Notes under the pieces: model-generated
Told to the model about the DNA's origin: nothing
The model's database searches: none
Seen by the model: the letters and a program-made list of their open reading frames with translations, nothing else
From: [Enterobacter] lignolyticus SCF1
Lineage (GTDB): Bacteria > Pseudomonadota > Gammaproteobacteria > Enterobacterales > Enterobacteriaceae
Reading direction: 5' to 3'
DNA length: 64,000 nucleotides
Assembly (NCBI RefSeq): GCF_000164865.1
Contig: NC_014618.1
Location: 2,728,001 to 2,792,000 of the forward strand
Made by a program: the position numbers and the translations under genes
Shown here: positions 24,751 to 33,629 of the stretch, piece after piece
Numbering within the stretch: the stretch's first letter is position 1
Layout: every line of letters begins with the position of its first letter

Positions 24751-26052
24751 TTACGGTTTTAACGCGCCATACACCTGATCGACAATCCATCCATAGGTAG
24801 CCGCCGGCAACAGGCCGCTCATGAACACGTTCGGGTTCATTTTCGGGTCGGCGACGGGCGAATGAGGCTTGTTGCCCAGAATCACTATTGCCATATGGTT
24901 AACGGGGTCGATTGCGGTTAGCGTCCCTGTCCATCCGGTATGGCCATAGGTCTGCGCGCTGGCCAGAACGCCAAACGTCGGCGTCATCGACGCATTGCCG
25001 TTCACCCGCCAGCCCAAACCAAACGTGGCGTCCTGTGCCGAGCCGCGGGTAAACTGTGCAACGGTATTCTTATCAAACAGCTTCACGTTGCCATAGCCGC
25101 CGTCGTTGAGCATAACCTGCATCAGCACCGCCATGTCGCTGGTCGTGGAGAACAGTCCGGCATGGCCTGAGACGCCGCCCATGGCGTACCAGGCTTTTTC
25201 ATCATGCACCTGCCCCCAGATCGTGGAGGTACGAATGTTCGGGAACGTGATGACCCCGTCCCGCGTATTGCCGTTTAGTTCGGTCGCGGCAATCTGCTGT
25301 CGGCTAAACCCTTTTTGCAGCGGATTAAACACCGTGTGCGTCAGGCCGAGCGGCTTATAAATGCTGTTCTCGACATAGGTATCCAGCGGCATCTGTACGA
25401 CGGATTCAATGATAAACCCGAGGATCATGTAATCCACGTCGCTGTAGATATGTTTCGTGCCCGGAACGTAATCCAGCGGCGTTTTTTTAATCATTTCCAG
25501 CGTTGTCGCTTTATTCTGCGAATACAGCGCGCCCGCCGCTTTTTTATTCGGATACTGCGGATCGGCAGGAAACCCGGCCGTATGATGCAAAATATCGGTA
25601 ATACGCAGCGCGTCCTTGCCCCTGATGCTATCCCCCGGCCGATCGGCAAAACCGGGAATGTATTGAGAAACGAGATCGTTCACATCGATCTTTTTCTCAT
25701 AAACCAGCTTCTGCAGGGCAAAATTGGTGGCGAACATTTTGGTGTTTGAGGCCAGATCGTACATCGTCGCGGTGGTGGCGCTTATCGGCGCCGCCATTAA
25801 TAAGGAACCTTCATATTTTTTCGCGTAACCCCAGGCTTTTTGATAAACGATGTGGTTATCTTTCACGATCAGCAGGTTAATGCTGGGATATCCGGCGCTA
25901 ATCTGGTTCTGAATCCAGTCATCCAGCTTATTCAGCTTCTTAAGGTCAAACCCCACCGTATCCGGGCCTGCGGTGGTGAGTACAGGGTACTCAGCCGCAA
26001 ATGCGGAAATGGACAGCGCCAACAGAGAAACCAGCGTCATACTCTTTTTCAT
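24751..26052 (-). CDS. YfeW-like serine hydrolase (PBP4B type)
   Basis: 433 residues (E. coli YfeW 434) and strongly similar along the length. A signal peptide (~1-20) directs it to the periplasm. Beta-lactamase/class C fold with SxxK at ~102-105 (ASNTK), the YSD motif near HIYSDVDY and a late HTGWTG motif. YfeW is described as a weak DD-carboxypeptidase. In E. coli it follows murQP; here it also follows a murP-like gene, 10 bases downstream, but murQ is absent. Start ATG 26052 has GAGGGA 6 bases upstream. Confidence 0.9.
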   Translation of the reverse strand: MKKSMTLVSLLALSISAFAAEYPVLTTAGPDTVGFDLKKLNKLDDWIQNQISAGYPSINLLIVKDNHIVYQKAWGYAKKYEGSLLMAAPISATTATMYDLASNTKMFATNFALQKLVYEKKIDVNDLVSQYIPGFADRPGDSIRGKDALRITDILHHTAGFPADPQYPNKKAAGALYSQNKATTLEMIKKTPLDYVPGTKHIYSDVDYMILGFIIESVVQMPLDTYVENSIYKPLGLTHTVFNPLQKGFSRQQIAATELNGNTRDGVITFPNIRTSTIWGQVHDEKAWYAMGGVSGHAGLFSTTSDMAVLMQVMLNDGGYGNVKLFDKNTVAQFTRGSAQDATFGLGWRVNGNASMTPTFGVLASAQTYGHTGWTGTLTAIDPVNHMAIVILGNKPHSPVADPKMNPNVFMSGLLPAATYGWIVDQVYGALKP

Positions 26053-26062
26053 CGTTATTCCC

Positions 26063-27484
26063 TCAATCCAGATCCACATTTTTGCAGCCAAATAAGGCGG
26101 TGATAACAAACCCGGCGACATAGGAAATTAGCACCCCGCCGCCGTACACGGCAATTGCCGGAAGAATACCGCTGCCCGAGGTCATCAGCGGCAGCGCAAC
26201 CAGCCCGGAAGGGCCAAAGGCGCTGTTTAATCCGACGGGAAGCCCCAGCCAGGCCACCGTGCCAATAAAGAGACCGCCCGCCGCACCGCCGACGCAGGCC
26301 GTGACAAAGGGCTTCATGCGCGGCAGAGTCACGCCATAGATCAGCGGTTCGCCAACGCCCAGCAGGCCGGGAATAATTGCGCCGCGAATCTGAGACCGCA
26401 GCGTGGACGTTTTTTCCGATCGCCAGTACAACGCCAGCGCGGCGCCAACCTGCCCGGCTCCGGCCATTGATAGGATAGGAAACAGCGAGTTGAAGCCTTG
26501 CGAATCCATCAGCGCCAGATAGACGGGAATAAACCCCTGGTGCACGCCAAAGACGACGGCGATAAGGAAGACACCGGCCAGAACCGCACATCCCAGCGGA
26601 TTGCTGTTCAGATGCATAAACAGCCAGGACATCCCCTGGAACAACCAGACGCCGACCGGCATGATGATGATGAACGTCACGATAGCGGTCACAATCAGCG
26701 TCAGCATTGACGTTAAAATCATATCCAGTTCGTCAGGGATATAGCGTCTGAAGAAACGCTCGATTTTAGCGCCCGCCCAGGCTGCGAGCAGCACCCCGAT
26801 GATATTCCCACGCGGATCGATGACATGCCCAAAGAAATCCTGTAGCCCGGAGTAGTAACCAACCGTAGCCGTAGGGTTATAGCCGAGAATAAACAGCGCG
26901 GCGATAATCGCGCCATTCACCCCGGTACCGCCGAAGGCTTTCTGCGCGTTATAGCCAATCAGCACCACCAGAAATGTGAACAGCCCTTTACTGAATATCT
27001 TCAAGAAGTTCAGCGAATCCGGCATAACCCCTTTGGCGTCTGGCGCAATATGCATCAGCGTGCCGACCAGTGTGGCAATGCCGAGCATCAGACCGGCCGC
27101 AATAAAACCAGGAATCAGCGGTGTGAAAATAGTCGCAAAGTTCGCCAGAAACTGCTGCAACGATGACTGCTGCTTACTTTTCAGCTGGTTTTTGTTTTCC
27201 GCGGCGATGGTGTTTAAATCCTTCACTCCCAATAAATTATTCATGCTTTCGGCAGCACGCTGCGCTTTACCGACGCCAAAAATGATTTGTACCTCGTTGC
27301 CATTAATCACCACTCCGCTCACCGCCCCTTTGAGCGCGGTATGTATCTCCGGCGCAATGCGCGTGACGACCGAAACCCGTAAACGCAGGCGGGTCATGCA
27401 GTTCCCGCAGTTGATGATGTTATCCGCACCGCCCACCAGCGTAATAATCTGCGTCAGCAATTCCTTGCTTATCGTTTTAGACAT
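26063..27484 (-). CDS. MurP-like PTS permease, EIIBC
   Basis: 473 residues (E. coli MurP 474). The EIIB domain has the phosphorylation Cys ~29 in NCGNCMTRLRL; a linker follows, then an EIIC domain with ~10 membrane segments, including GNIIGVLLAAWAGAKIE and GVGEPLIYGVTLPRMKPF. No EIIA domain is fused, as in MurP, which borrows EIIA-Glc. MurP imports N-acetylmuramic acid as its 6-phosphate. Similarity to MurP is high but substrate change cannot be excluded, since the etherase gene murQ is not in this locus. Confidence 0.88.
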   Translation of the reverse strand: MSKTISKELLTQIITLVGGADNIINCGNCMTRLRLRVSVVTRIAPEIHTALKGAVSGVVINGNEVQIIFGVGKAQRAAESMNNLLGVKDLNTIAAENKNQLKSKQQSSLQQFLANFATIFTPLIPGFIAAGLMLGIATLVGTLMHIAPDAKGVMPDSLNFLKIFSKGLFTFLVVLIGYNAQKAFGGTGVNGAIIAALFILGYNPTATVGYYSGLQDFFGHVIDPRGNIIGVLLAAWAGAKIERFFRRYIPDELDMILTSMLTLIVTAIVTFIIIMPVGVWLFQGMSWLFMHLNSNPLGCAVLAGVFLIAVVFGVHQGFIPVYLALMDSQGFNSLFPILSMAGAGQVGAALALYWRSEKTSTLRSQIRGAIIPGLLGVGEPLIYGVTLPRMKPFVTACVGGAAGGLFIGTVAWLGLPVGLNSAFGPSGLVALPLMTSGSGILPAIAVYGGGVLISYVAGFVITALFGCKNVDLD

Positions 27485-27502
27485 GACGTAATACTCCCTT
27501 CC

Positions 27503-28066
27503 TCAGTTATTTAATAGCCACTTCATAAATGACAGACGTTGTTTATCTGATAAATTCAGATATTCATCTTTTATCCTGGCCAGCCCATCACTGTTTTCTG
27601 TGACAGCAGGTGAGGTATTTCTGTCTTCTGCAATGAGGAATGATTTAAAATCCGAAAAAATATTAAAACTTTGCTGATCGATTTTCTTTATAGAGAATGG
27701 CACCGGCTTATCATTCGCTATCAGCATAAACTGAGGGTTGGCGGCCTGCCTCTTCGCTTCGTTTTCATCGGTAACTTTTTGCGCCGACAAAACCAGCTTG
27801 TCACTGGCGTTATACTGAAATGAAAGAATATACGGCGCAGAGGTGATTCTTCCTTTACCCTGATTCACGGATTCCGGATTAACGGCGCTGTCAAATTTTA
27901 TAACCAGCTGATTTTCACCGGGCGGTAGCGAAACGTCTTTCGAGAACATGGAGACTTTCGCATTGCTGGCGGCGAGGGCAACAACGGTATCACCGAGCTC
28001 AAGATCAATATTGGCGAATGCGCTTCCTGAAATTATAAATGAAGCAAATAATATGATTCTTTTCAT
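27503..28066 (-). CDS. DUF2057 (YccT-family) secreted protein
   Basis: 187 residues from the ATG at 28066, which has AGGGAT 6 bases upstream. A signal peptide ends near GSAFA (~19). Similar in layout to YccT: an N-terminal beta-rich half with PPGENQLVIKFD and ISAP/ITSAPYILSF, a middle with NDKPVPFSIKK, and a C-terminal LSDKQRLSFMKWLLNN helix. YccT influences biofilm-related functions in E. coli; its biochemistry is unclear. Between the porin and the PTS gene, its presence in a sugar-uptake operon is unusual. Confidence 0.8.
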   Translation of the reverse strand: MKRIILFASFIISGSAFANIDLELGDTVVALAASNAKVSMFSKDVSLPPGENQLVIKFDSAVNPESVNQGKGRITSAPYILSFQYNASDKLVLSAQKVTDENEAKRQAANPQFMLIANDKPVPFSIKKIDQQSFNIFSDFKSFLIAEDRNTSPAVTENSDGLARIKDEYLNLSDKQRLSFMKWLLNN

Positions 28067-28129
28067 AACCAATCCCTATAAATAAGGGCAAAAGGTTTGC
28101 CCTTATGCGAACATAATTTATATTTTTAA

Positions 28130-29215
28130 CTAAAACTCGTAGCGTAATCCCAAATGGAAATAATCATCAGCGGGATCGCTACCGCCGAACGAAACCGCTT
28201 TACCGGTTACCCGGTTGGTTCCACCTTCGCCGTTACGCCATGAATATGAGCCATAGATTGAGCTCTTCGCCGTCACTTTGTACTGAATTTCAAACGTGGT
28301 ATCGCGAAGTTTGAGATCGTCGCCATCGGTGTTGAGCAGATGACGATAGCCCGCCCTGAGCCACCAGTCCGGCGTAAGGGCATAGACGAGAGTGGCTTCC
28401 CAGTCTTTGTCCGTACTGTCGGGACGACCGTCCAGGTAGGTAACGTTATCCTCCGTATAAAGCAGGCCCAGCATCGCATCACCAAGATAATAGCGGCTGC
28501 CGATACCCCACATCTGGTACTTATCGGCATTATCATCAGACTGGCCAGACTGGTCGCCATGCCTGGCCTGCGTCTGCTCGGCGGCCAGTACCGGCTGAAT
28601 TCTACCCGCCGCGCCGAGATCGAGCGTATAGCGTAGCGCGGCGTTTACGCCGTAATCCAGTGACGAGGTGTTGTTACCGATGATATAGGCGGTAGAAACA
28701 TCAAGATTGCCAATGGTGTTCTGATACTGGACCGTTCCGTCCTGACGGAAAACCTGAACGGCGGTGGAGTCGACAAAGTTCGCCTGGCGGGCGACGGCCA
28801 CATCCGACGAGGCGAACACATCACCAATGTCCGTGAACATAATCAACCCGGACGAGACGCGGCCTGCGGTGATCTTTCCGTACTCCGCAAAATCAAGCCC
28901 GGCCCATACGTACCGGGCCGTAAAGTCATTGGGGTTTTCCGCTTTGATATTGTTGGCGTACTCTGCGGCGTTGACCTGATATTGCGTAAAACCAATGACG
29001 GCAAATTTATCGTTGATCATCTGACGTGCGGAAAAACCGATACGGGCGTCAAAATCACCGGAGGTATCCCCCGTCTTTTTATCGGAAACGTTAAAACCAA
29101 GACGTCCGTACAGATCGATGTTTGAACCATCATCAGCGCTGTAGATAACCGCTGCCTGAGAAGATGCCGCCAGAGAAAATAATAAAAATGGCAGATATTT
29201 AATCCCTATTTTCAT
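28130..29215 (-). CDS. Outer-membrane porin
   Basis: 361 residues with a signal peptide (~1-21, ASSQAA). A general-porin barrel: DLYGRLGFNVSDKK, FGFTQYQ-type strands, RYVWAGLDFAEYGKITAGR, and a C-terminal LGLRYEF ending in Phe. It resembles trimeric enterobacterial/Vibrio porins more than LamB. First gene of the leftward operon; a substrate-tuned entry channel for the PTS substrate is a reasonable inference. AAGGTGAG precedes the ATG. Confidence 0.88.
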   Translation of the reverse strand: MKIGIKYLPFLLFSLAASSQAAVIYSADDGSNIDLYGRLGFNVSDKKTGDTSGDFDARIGFSARQMINDKFAVIGFTQYQVNAAEYANNIKAENPNDFTARYVWAGLDFAEYGKITAGRVSSGLIMFTDIGDVFASSDVAVARQANFVDSTAVQVFRQDGTVQYQNTIGNLDVSTAYIIGNNTSSLDYGVNAALRYTLDLGAAGRIQPVLAAEQTQARHGDQSGQSDDNADKYQMWGIGSRYYLGDAMLGLLYTEDNVTYLDGRPDSTDKDWEATLVYALTPDWWLRAGYRHLLNTDGDDLKLRDTTFEIQYKVTAKSSIYGSYSWRNGEGGTNRVTGKAVSFGGSDPADDYFHLGLRYEF

Positions 29216-29293
29216 TTACTCACCTTATAATTTAACTTAAAATAAATAGAAACAACGAAAGGAATACTTGATCGTTTTTAAAAAATTAAAAAT

Positions 29294-29308
29294 GGAAATT
29301 TTAATTCC
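29294..29308. promoter_or_regulatory. Candidate MurR/RpiR-type operator
   Basis: The 15-bp imperfect palindrome GGAAATTTTAATTCC lies between the divergent porin and regulator genes, in an AT-rich gap. RpiR-family repressors usually bind such AT-rich dyads. No binding data; inference from position and symmetry. Confidence 0.4.
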
Positions 29309-29319
29309 TTTTCATGCTT

Positions 29320-29335
29320 TGTGATGTTTGTCAAA
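29320..29335. promoter_or_regulatory. Probable CRP site of the mur-like locus
   Basis: TGTGA-TGTTTG-TCAAA differs from TGTGA-N6-TCACA at one position. It fits catabolite control of a PTS locus, as known for E. coli murQP. Confidence 0.5.
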
Positions 29336-29425
29336 ATAAGGCAAGCACACATTGCAAATCATCATTTACATTTATCATTACACATATTTATATTGTTTTG
29401 ATAAATGAAAAATTGGATATTTCTT

Positions 29426-30277
29426 ATGGGTTATTTAAATAAATTAAAGGCAGATCTGGAATATTACACTGATACAGAAAAGAAAATTGCGCTTTATATA
29501 ATATCCCAGCTGGGTAATTTTAAGGATTGTTCATCAAAATCGATTGCCGCATCGCTAAATGTGGCCCAGTCCTCTATCTCCAAATTTTCACAAAAACTTG
29601 GCGCCAGAGGGTTTACAGAATTAAAGATGTTATTGATAGAAGAATATACGCTGGAGGTTAATAACAAACACAAAAAACATTTACATAATTCAATAGAAAA
29701 ATCAGACTCGCTGGAGGTTATCGCCGGGAAGTTAATAAGAGAAAAACATACCGCAATTGAAGAAACCACCAACAACATCAACTTCCATAATCTTCGCGAG
29801 ATCATTAAAGTCATTCACTCGGCCAACCATATTCAAATTACCGGGATCGGTGGTTCGGCGCTTACTGCCAAAGATCTGGCGTTTAAGCTGATGAAAATTG
29901 GCTATCGCGTGACCTGCGAGATTGATTCGCATGTCCAGATAACGGTGGCCCAGGCGCTGAGGCACCAGGATGTGCAGATTGCGATATCCTACTCAGGCCG
30001 CAAGAAAGAGATTTTAGTGGCCGCCGCCGCCGCAAAAGAAAGAGGCGCGAAAATCATCGCCATAACGACCCTCGCGCAAAATCAGCTGCAAAAGCTGGCG
30101 GATTATACGCTGGAAACCATCTCGAATGAGGATGAATGGCGCAGCTCCTCCATCTCATCACGTACAGCGCAAAACTGTATTACCGACCTGCTGTTTGTCA
30201 GCTTACTGCAAATTAACGACCTGAGATCATTAGCATTGATTGAACGTAGCCGCAGCCTGATTAACAAACTCGAGTAG
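29426..30277 (+). CDS. MurR-like RpiR-family repressor
   Basis: 283 residues from the ATG at 29426 (E. coli MurR 285); GGA lies 8 bases upstream, and the earlier ATG at 29405 has no ribosome site. An HTH_6 domain (~1-75, SIAASLNVAQSSISKFSQKLGA) is followed by a SIS sugar-phosphate-binding domain (~120-265, ITGIGGSALTAKDLAFKLMKIGYRV, ISYSGRKKEI). MurR is released by MurNAc-6-phosphate. The gene is divergent from the porin operon, the usual arrangement for a local repressor, and AT-richer than the core genes. Confidence 0.9.
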   Translation: MGYLNKLKADLEYYTDTEKKIALYIISQLGNFKDCSSKSIAASLNVAQSSISKFSQKLGARGFTELKMLLIEEYTLEVNNKHKKHLHNSIEKSDSLEVIAGKLIREKHTAIEETTNNINFHNLREIIKVIHSANHIQITGIGGSALTAKDLAFKLMKIGYRVTCEIDSHVQITVAQALRHQDVQIAISYSGRKKEILVAAAAAKERGAKIIAITTLAQNQLQKLADYTLETISNEDEWRSSSISSRTAQNCITDLLFVSLLQINDLRSLALIERSRSLINKLE

Positions 30278-30318
30278 GCGTTTTATAGCGCCCTGCTCGT
30301 GCGCAGAGCGCGACCGTT

Positions 30319-32241
30319 CTACTCTGCCGCCGTCTTACGTTTCCCGCCCTTACGGGCAAACGTCTTTTTCTTGTCCCCGCCTGGCGCCACCAGACCGCGG
30401 AACTGTTTTACCGGCGTGCGCCTGGCCTGGTCGATCAGGCTGAACAGCGTGCCGACCAGCGGCTGCATAAAATCCTGATACCGGCACTGCTTTTCGCTGA
30501 TTTGCGTCAGCACCGACTCCCAGTGGGCGGTCATGTCCGGGCGTCCCGCCATTTCCGGCAGGGAGTGAATCAGCGCTCTTCCGGCTTCGGTAGAGTGAAT
30601 GTAGCGCCCTTTTTTGACCAGAAAACTGCGCTTGAACAGCAGCTCGATAATCCCGGCGCGGGTCGCTTCGGTGCCCAGCCCGTCGGTGGCGCGCAGGATC
30701 TTCTTGAGATCTTTGTCCTGCACGAAGCGGGCAATCCCGGTCATCGCCGACAGCAGCGTGGCGTCGGTAAAATGCCGCGGCGGCTGGGTCTGGCGTTCGA
30801 CGACCTCGCCTTTTTCGCACAGCAGCTCGGCGCCTTTTTCCACCACCGGCAGCGGCGTACCGTCGTTCTCCTCGTCGCGCTCTTTACTGCCCAGCAGCGT
30901 GCGCCACCCGGCCTCCGCCAGAAAGCGGGCTTTGGCGACAAACTTGCCGTTGGCGATGTCCAGGTCTATCTGACACTTGCGGTAAACCGCATCGGCGCAG
31001 AACTGCATCAGGTACTGGCGCGCCACAAGGCCGTAGACGTTGGCCTCGTTATCGCTGAGCTTTACCGATGAGCTGCGGGCGGTCGGGATAATGGCATGGT
31101 GAGCGTCGACCTTTTTGTCATCCCAGCAGCGGTTGCGCACCTCCGGGTCGACGGCAGGCTGCGGCAGCAGATCCGGCGCGTGGACGCTGATGGCGTTCAG
31201 CACCGCCTGCCGTCCGGCAAAATGCTCTTCCGGCAGGTAGCGGCTGTCGGAGCGCGGATAGGTGATAAGCTTATGGGTCTCATAGAGCTTCTGGCAGATA
31301 TCAAGCACGTTCTGCGCGCTCAGGCCAAACCGCTTCGCCGCCTCTATCTGCAGCGCCGAGAGCGAAAACGGCAGCGGCGCCGGTTCGGATTCCCGTTTAT
31401 CGTTATACGCGGTGACCATCGCGGGCTGGCCGCTTATCCGGCTGACCACGTGGTCCGCCAGCGGACGGTGCAGCAGGCGCCCCTCTTCATCCTGATACGG
31501 CTCGCAGGCTTCGCTGGGCTGCCACAGCGCGGTGAAGCGCTCGTCCGCCGGGGTGACGATATGCGCTTTGACGTCAAAAAAATCTTTGGCGACGAAGTTT
31601 TCTATCTCTTCATCGCGCCGCACCACCAGCCCGAGCACCGGCGTCTGCACCCGGCCCACCGACAGCACGCCCTGATAGCCGGCGTTGCGCCCGAGCAGCG
31701 TATAGGCGCGGGTCATATTGATGCCGTAGAGCCAGTCGGCGCGGGCGCGGGCCAGCGCTGAAACGCACAGGGGGATAAACTCGCTGTTGGCGCGCAGGCG
31801 GGAAATCGCCCGCTCCACCGCCTGGGGGTTAAGATCGTTTATCAGGCAGCGCTGAACCTGCTGGCGCTTGTCGGCGGCCAGGTTCAGGTAGTCGAGCACC
31901 TCGTCCACCAGCAGTTGACCTTCGCGATCCGGGTCACCGGCGTGGATAACTTCGCTCGCGTCCTGCAATAAGCGCTTGATTACGTTGAGCTGCTTGGTCA
32001 CCGAAGGCCGCGGCTGCAGCTGCCACTTTTCCGGTACAATCGGCAAATCCGTCAGGTTCCAGCGGGCGTAACGGCTGTCATACACATCCGGTTGCGCCTG
32101 CTCCAGCAGATGGCCGATGCACCAGGTCACCACCTGGCCGTTGCCGCACTCAATATAGCCATCCCCTTTGCGATGCGGCTTTGGCAGCACATCGGCGATG
32201 GCGCGAGCCAGACTCGGTTTTTCCGCGATAAACAAGCGCAT
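30319..32241 (-). CDS. topB: DNA topoisomerase III
   Basis: 640 residues (E. coli 653). The Toprim domain begins MRLFIAEKPSLARAIADVLP with the DPDREGQLL acidic motif at ~103-111. The catalytic tyrosine is Tyr328 in LITYPRSDSRYLP, the same number as in E. coli. The C-terminal tail is short and basic. A type IA topoisomerase that decatenates replicating DNA. It starts 4 bases after the selD stop, as in E. coli, so selD and topB share an mRNA. Confidence 0.97.
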   Translation of the reverse strand: MRLFIAEKPSLARAIADVLPKPHRKGDGYIECGNGQVVTWCIGHLLEQAQPDVYDSRYARWNLTDLPIVPEKWQLQPRPSVTKQLNVIKRLLQDASEVIHAGDPDREGQLLVDEVLDYLNLAADKRQQVQRCLINDLNPQAVERAISRLRANSEFIPLCVSALARARADWLYGINMTRAYTLLGRNAGYQGVLSVGRVQTPVLGLVVRRDEEIENFVAKDFFDVKAHIVTPADERFTALWQPSEACEPYQDEEGRLLHRPLADHVVSRISGQPAMVTAYNDKRESEPAPLPFSLSALQIEAAKRFGLSAQNVLDICQKLYETHKLITYPRSDSRYLPEEHFAGRQAVLNAISVHAPDLLPQPAVDPEVRNRCWDDKKVDAHHAIIPTARSSSVKLSDNEANVYGLVARQYLMQFCADAVYRKCQIDLDIANGKFVAKARFLAEAGWRTLLGSKERDEENDGTPLPVVEKGAELLCEKGEVVERQTQPPRHFTDATLLSAMTGIARFVQDKDLKKILRATDGLGTEATRAGIIELLFKRSFLVKKGRYIHSTEAGRALIHSLPEMAGRPDMTAHWESVLTQISEKQCRYQDFMQPLVGTLFSLIDQARRTPVKQFRGLVAPGGDKKKTFARKGGKRKTAAE

Positions 32242-32245
32242 AGGG

Positions 32246-33289
32246 TCAGCGGATCTCGATCATCGGACGACCGCCGCGCGCGGTAACCAGCTCGCCGATG
32301 TCGGCAAGCGTAATGCCAAACTCCGCCGCCGCCGCCTGGGCCTGCGCCTGGGCCTGCGGCTCAACCGCCAGCAGCAGCCCGCCGGAGGTTTGCGGGTCGC
32401 ACAGCAGGTTGCGCCAGGCGTCCGGCATTTCGCCCATCAGGTGGCCGTAGCTGGCGAAGTTACGCGAGGTGCCGCCCGGCACCGCCCCCAGGGCGATATA
32501 CTCTTCCACGCCCGGCAGCTTCGGCACATCGGCAAAACGCACCTGCGCCTGAACGCCCGCGCCCTGGCACATCTCGCTGAGATGGCCCAGCAGGCCGAAG
32601 CCGGTCACATCGGTCATCGCCTTCACGCCGTCGATATTGGCAAAGGCCGCGCCTGCGAGGTTCATCTGGCACATCACCTCGGTCGCCAGCCCCTGGTGCT
32701 CAGGCTTGAGCAGCGATTTTTTCTCCGCGGTGGTCAGAACGCCAATGCCCAGCGACTTGGTGAGAAACAGCTTGCAGCCCGCCTGCGCGGTGCTGTTTTT
32801 CTTCACCCGCTCGGTCGGCACCACGCCGGTCACCGCCAGGCCGAAAATCGGCTCCGGCGCGTCAATGGAGTGGCCGCCCGCCAGCGCAATCCCCGCCTGC
32901 TGGCAGGCGAAACGCCCGCCCTCAATGACCTCGCGGGCGATTTCCGGCGCAAGGGTGTTTATCGGCCAGCCCAGAATAGCAATCGCCATAATCGGCTTAC
33001 CGCCCATGGCAAAGATGTCGCTTATCGCATTCGTTGCGGCAATGCGGCCGAAATCAAACGGGTTGTCGACGATCGGCATAAAGAAATCGGTGGTGCTGAT
33101 GATGGAGGTTCCGTTGCCGAGATCGTAAACGGCGGCATCATCGCGGGTCTCATTGCCGACAAGCAGGTTCGGGTCGACAAACTTCGCCTGCTCGCTATGC
33201 AGGATGGTTTCCAGCACCTTAGGGGAAATTTTACAACCGCAACCGGCTCCGTGGCTGTATTGCGTTAAACGAATGGTTTGCTCGCTCAT
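32246..33289 (-). CDS. selD: Selenide, water dikinase (selenophosphate synthetase)
   Basis: 347 residues, the E. coli length, starting at ATG 33289 with AGGAG 6 bases upstream; the ATG two codons earlier abuts that motif. The catalytic Cys17 and Lys20 lie in GAGCGCKIS, so this is the Cys form, not a selenoprotein. It makes selenophosphate from selenide and ATP for selenocysteine and 2-selenouridine. First gene of the selD-topB pair. Confidence 0.97.
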   Translation of the reverse strand: MSEQTIRLTQYSHGAGCGCKISPKVLETILHSEQAKFVDPNLLVGNETRDDAAVYDLGNGTSIISTTDFFMPIVDNPFDFGRIAATNAISDIFAMGGKPIMAIAILGWPINTLAPEIAREVIEGGRFACQQAGIALAGGHSIDAPEPIFGLAVTGVVPTERVKKNSTAQAGCKLFLTKSLGIGVLTTAEKKSLLKPEHQGLATEVMCQMNLAGAAFANIDGVKAMTDVTGFGLLGHLSEMCQGAGVQAQVRFADVPKLPGVEEYIALGAVPGGTSRNFASYGHLMGEMPDAWRNLLCDPQTSGGLLLAVEPQAQAQAQAAAAEFGITLADIGELVTARGGRPMIEIR

Positions 33290-33568
33290 GGACATCTCCT
33301 GTCATTGCAATCGCGCGATACCCTAAACGTTTCAGGCCGTCAGCGCCATCGGGGCGCACGCCACCTGAAACAGGACGCGTCTATGGTAGCGCCCAAACGC
33401 TCAGGTGATAAGTACGACTGTCCGAATTCGCGCGCTCCTGCTCATTACGCGTACGATTCCGCGCTTTCCCGCGGGCGCCCACGGCGGTAACGCATTCATA
33501 AAATTTATATATCTGCCATTTTGCGAAGTATCGCAACTTTTGTCCCGGCGTTTCTCATTAGTGTTATA

Positions 33569-33585
33569 TGACAGAATTGTGACAG
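33569..33585 (-). promoter_or_regulatory. Pho-box-like direct repeat upstream of phoC
   Basis: On the minus strand the sequence reads CTGTCAC-AATT-CTGTCA, two CTGTCA units 11 bases apart, as in the PhoB box. It lies 45 bases before the phoC ATG but points the opposite way from classical examples. Role uncertain. Confidence 0.35.
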
Positions 33586-33629
33586 CCACGCTGTCGCTGT
33601 GGACGTGAGTACCAATAAAGGAACTGTGC

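Noticed and set aside
32168..33268. Long forward open frame opposite selD
   Set aside because: It covers a strongly conserved gene; composition is that of a GC-rich antisense frame with many Arg/His/Gln.
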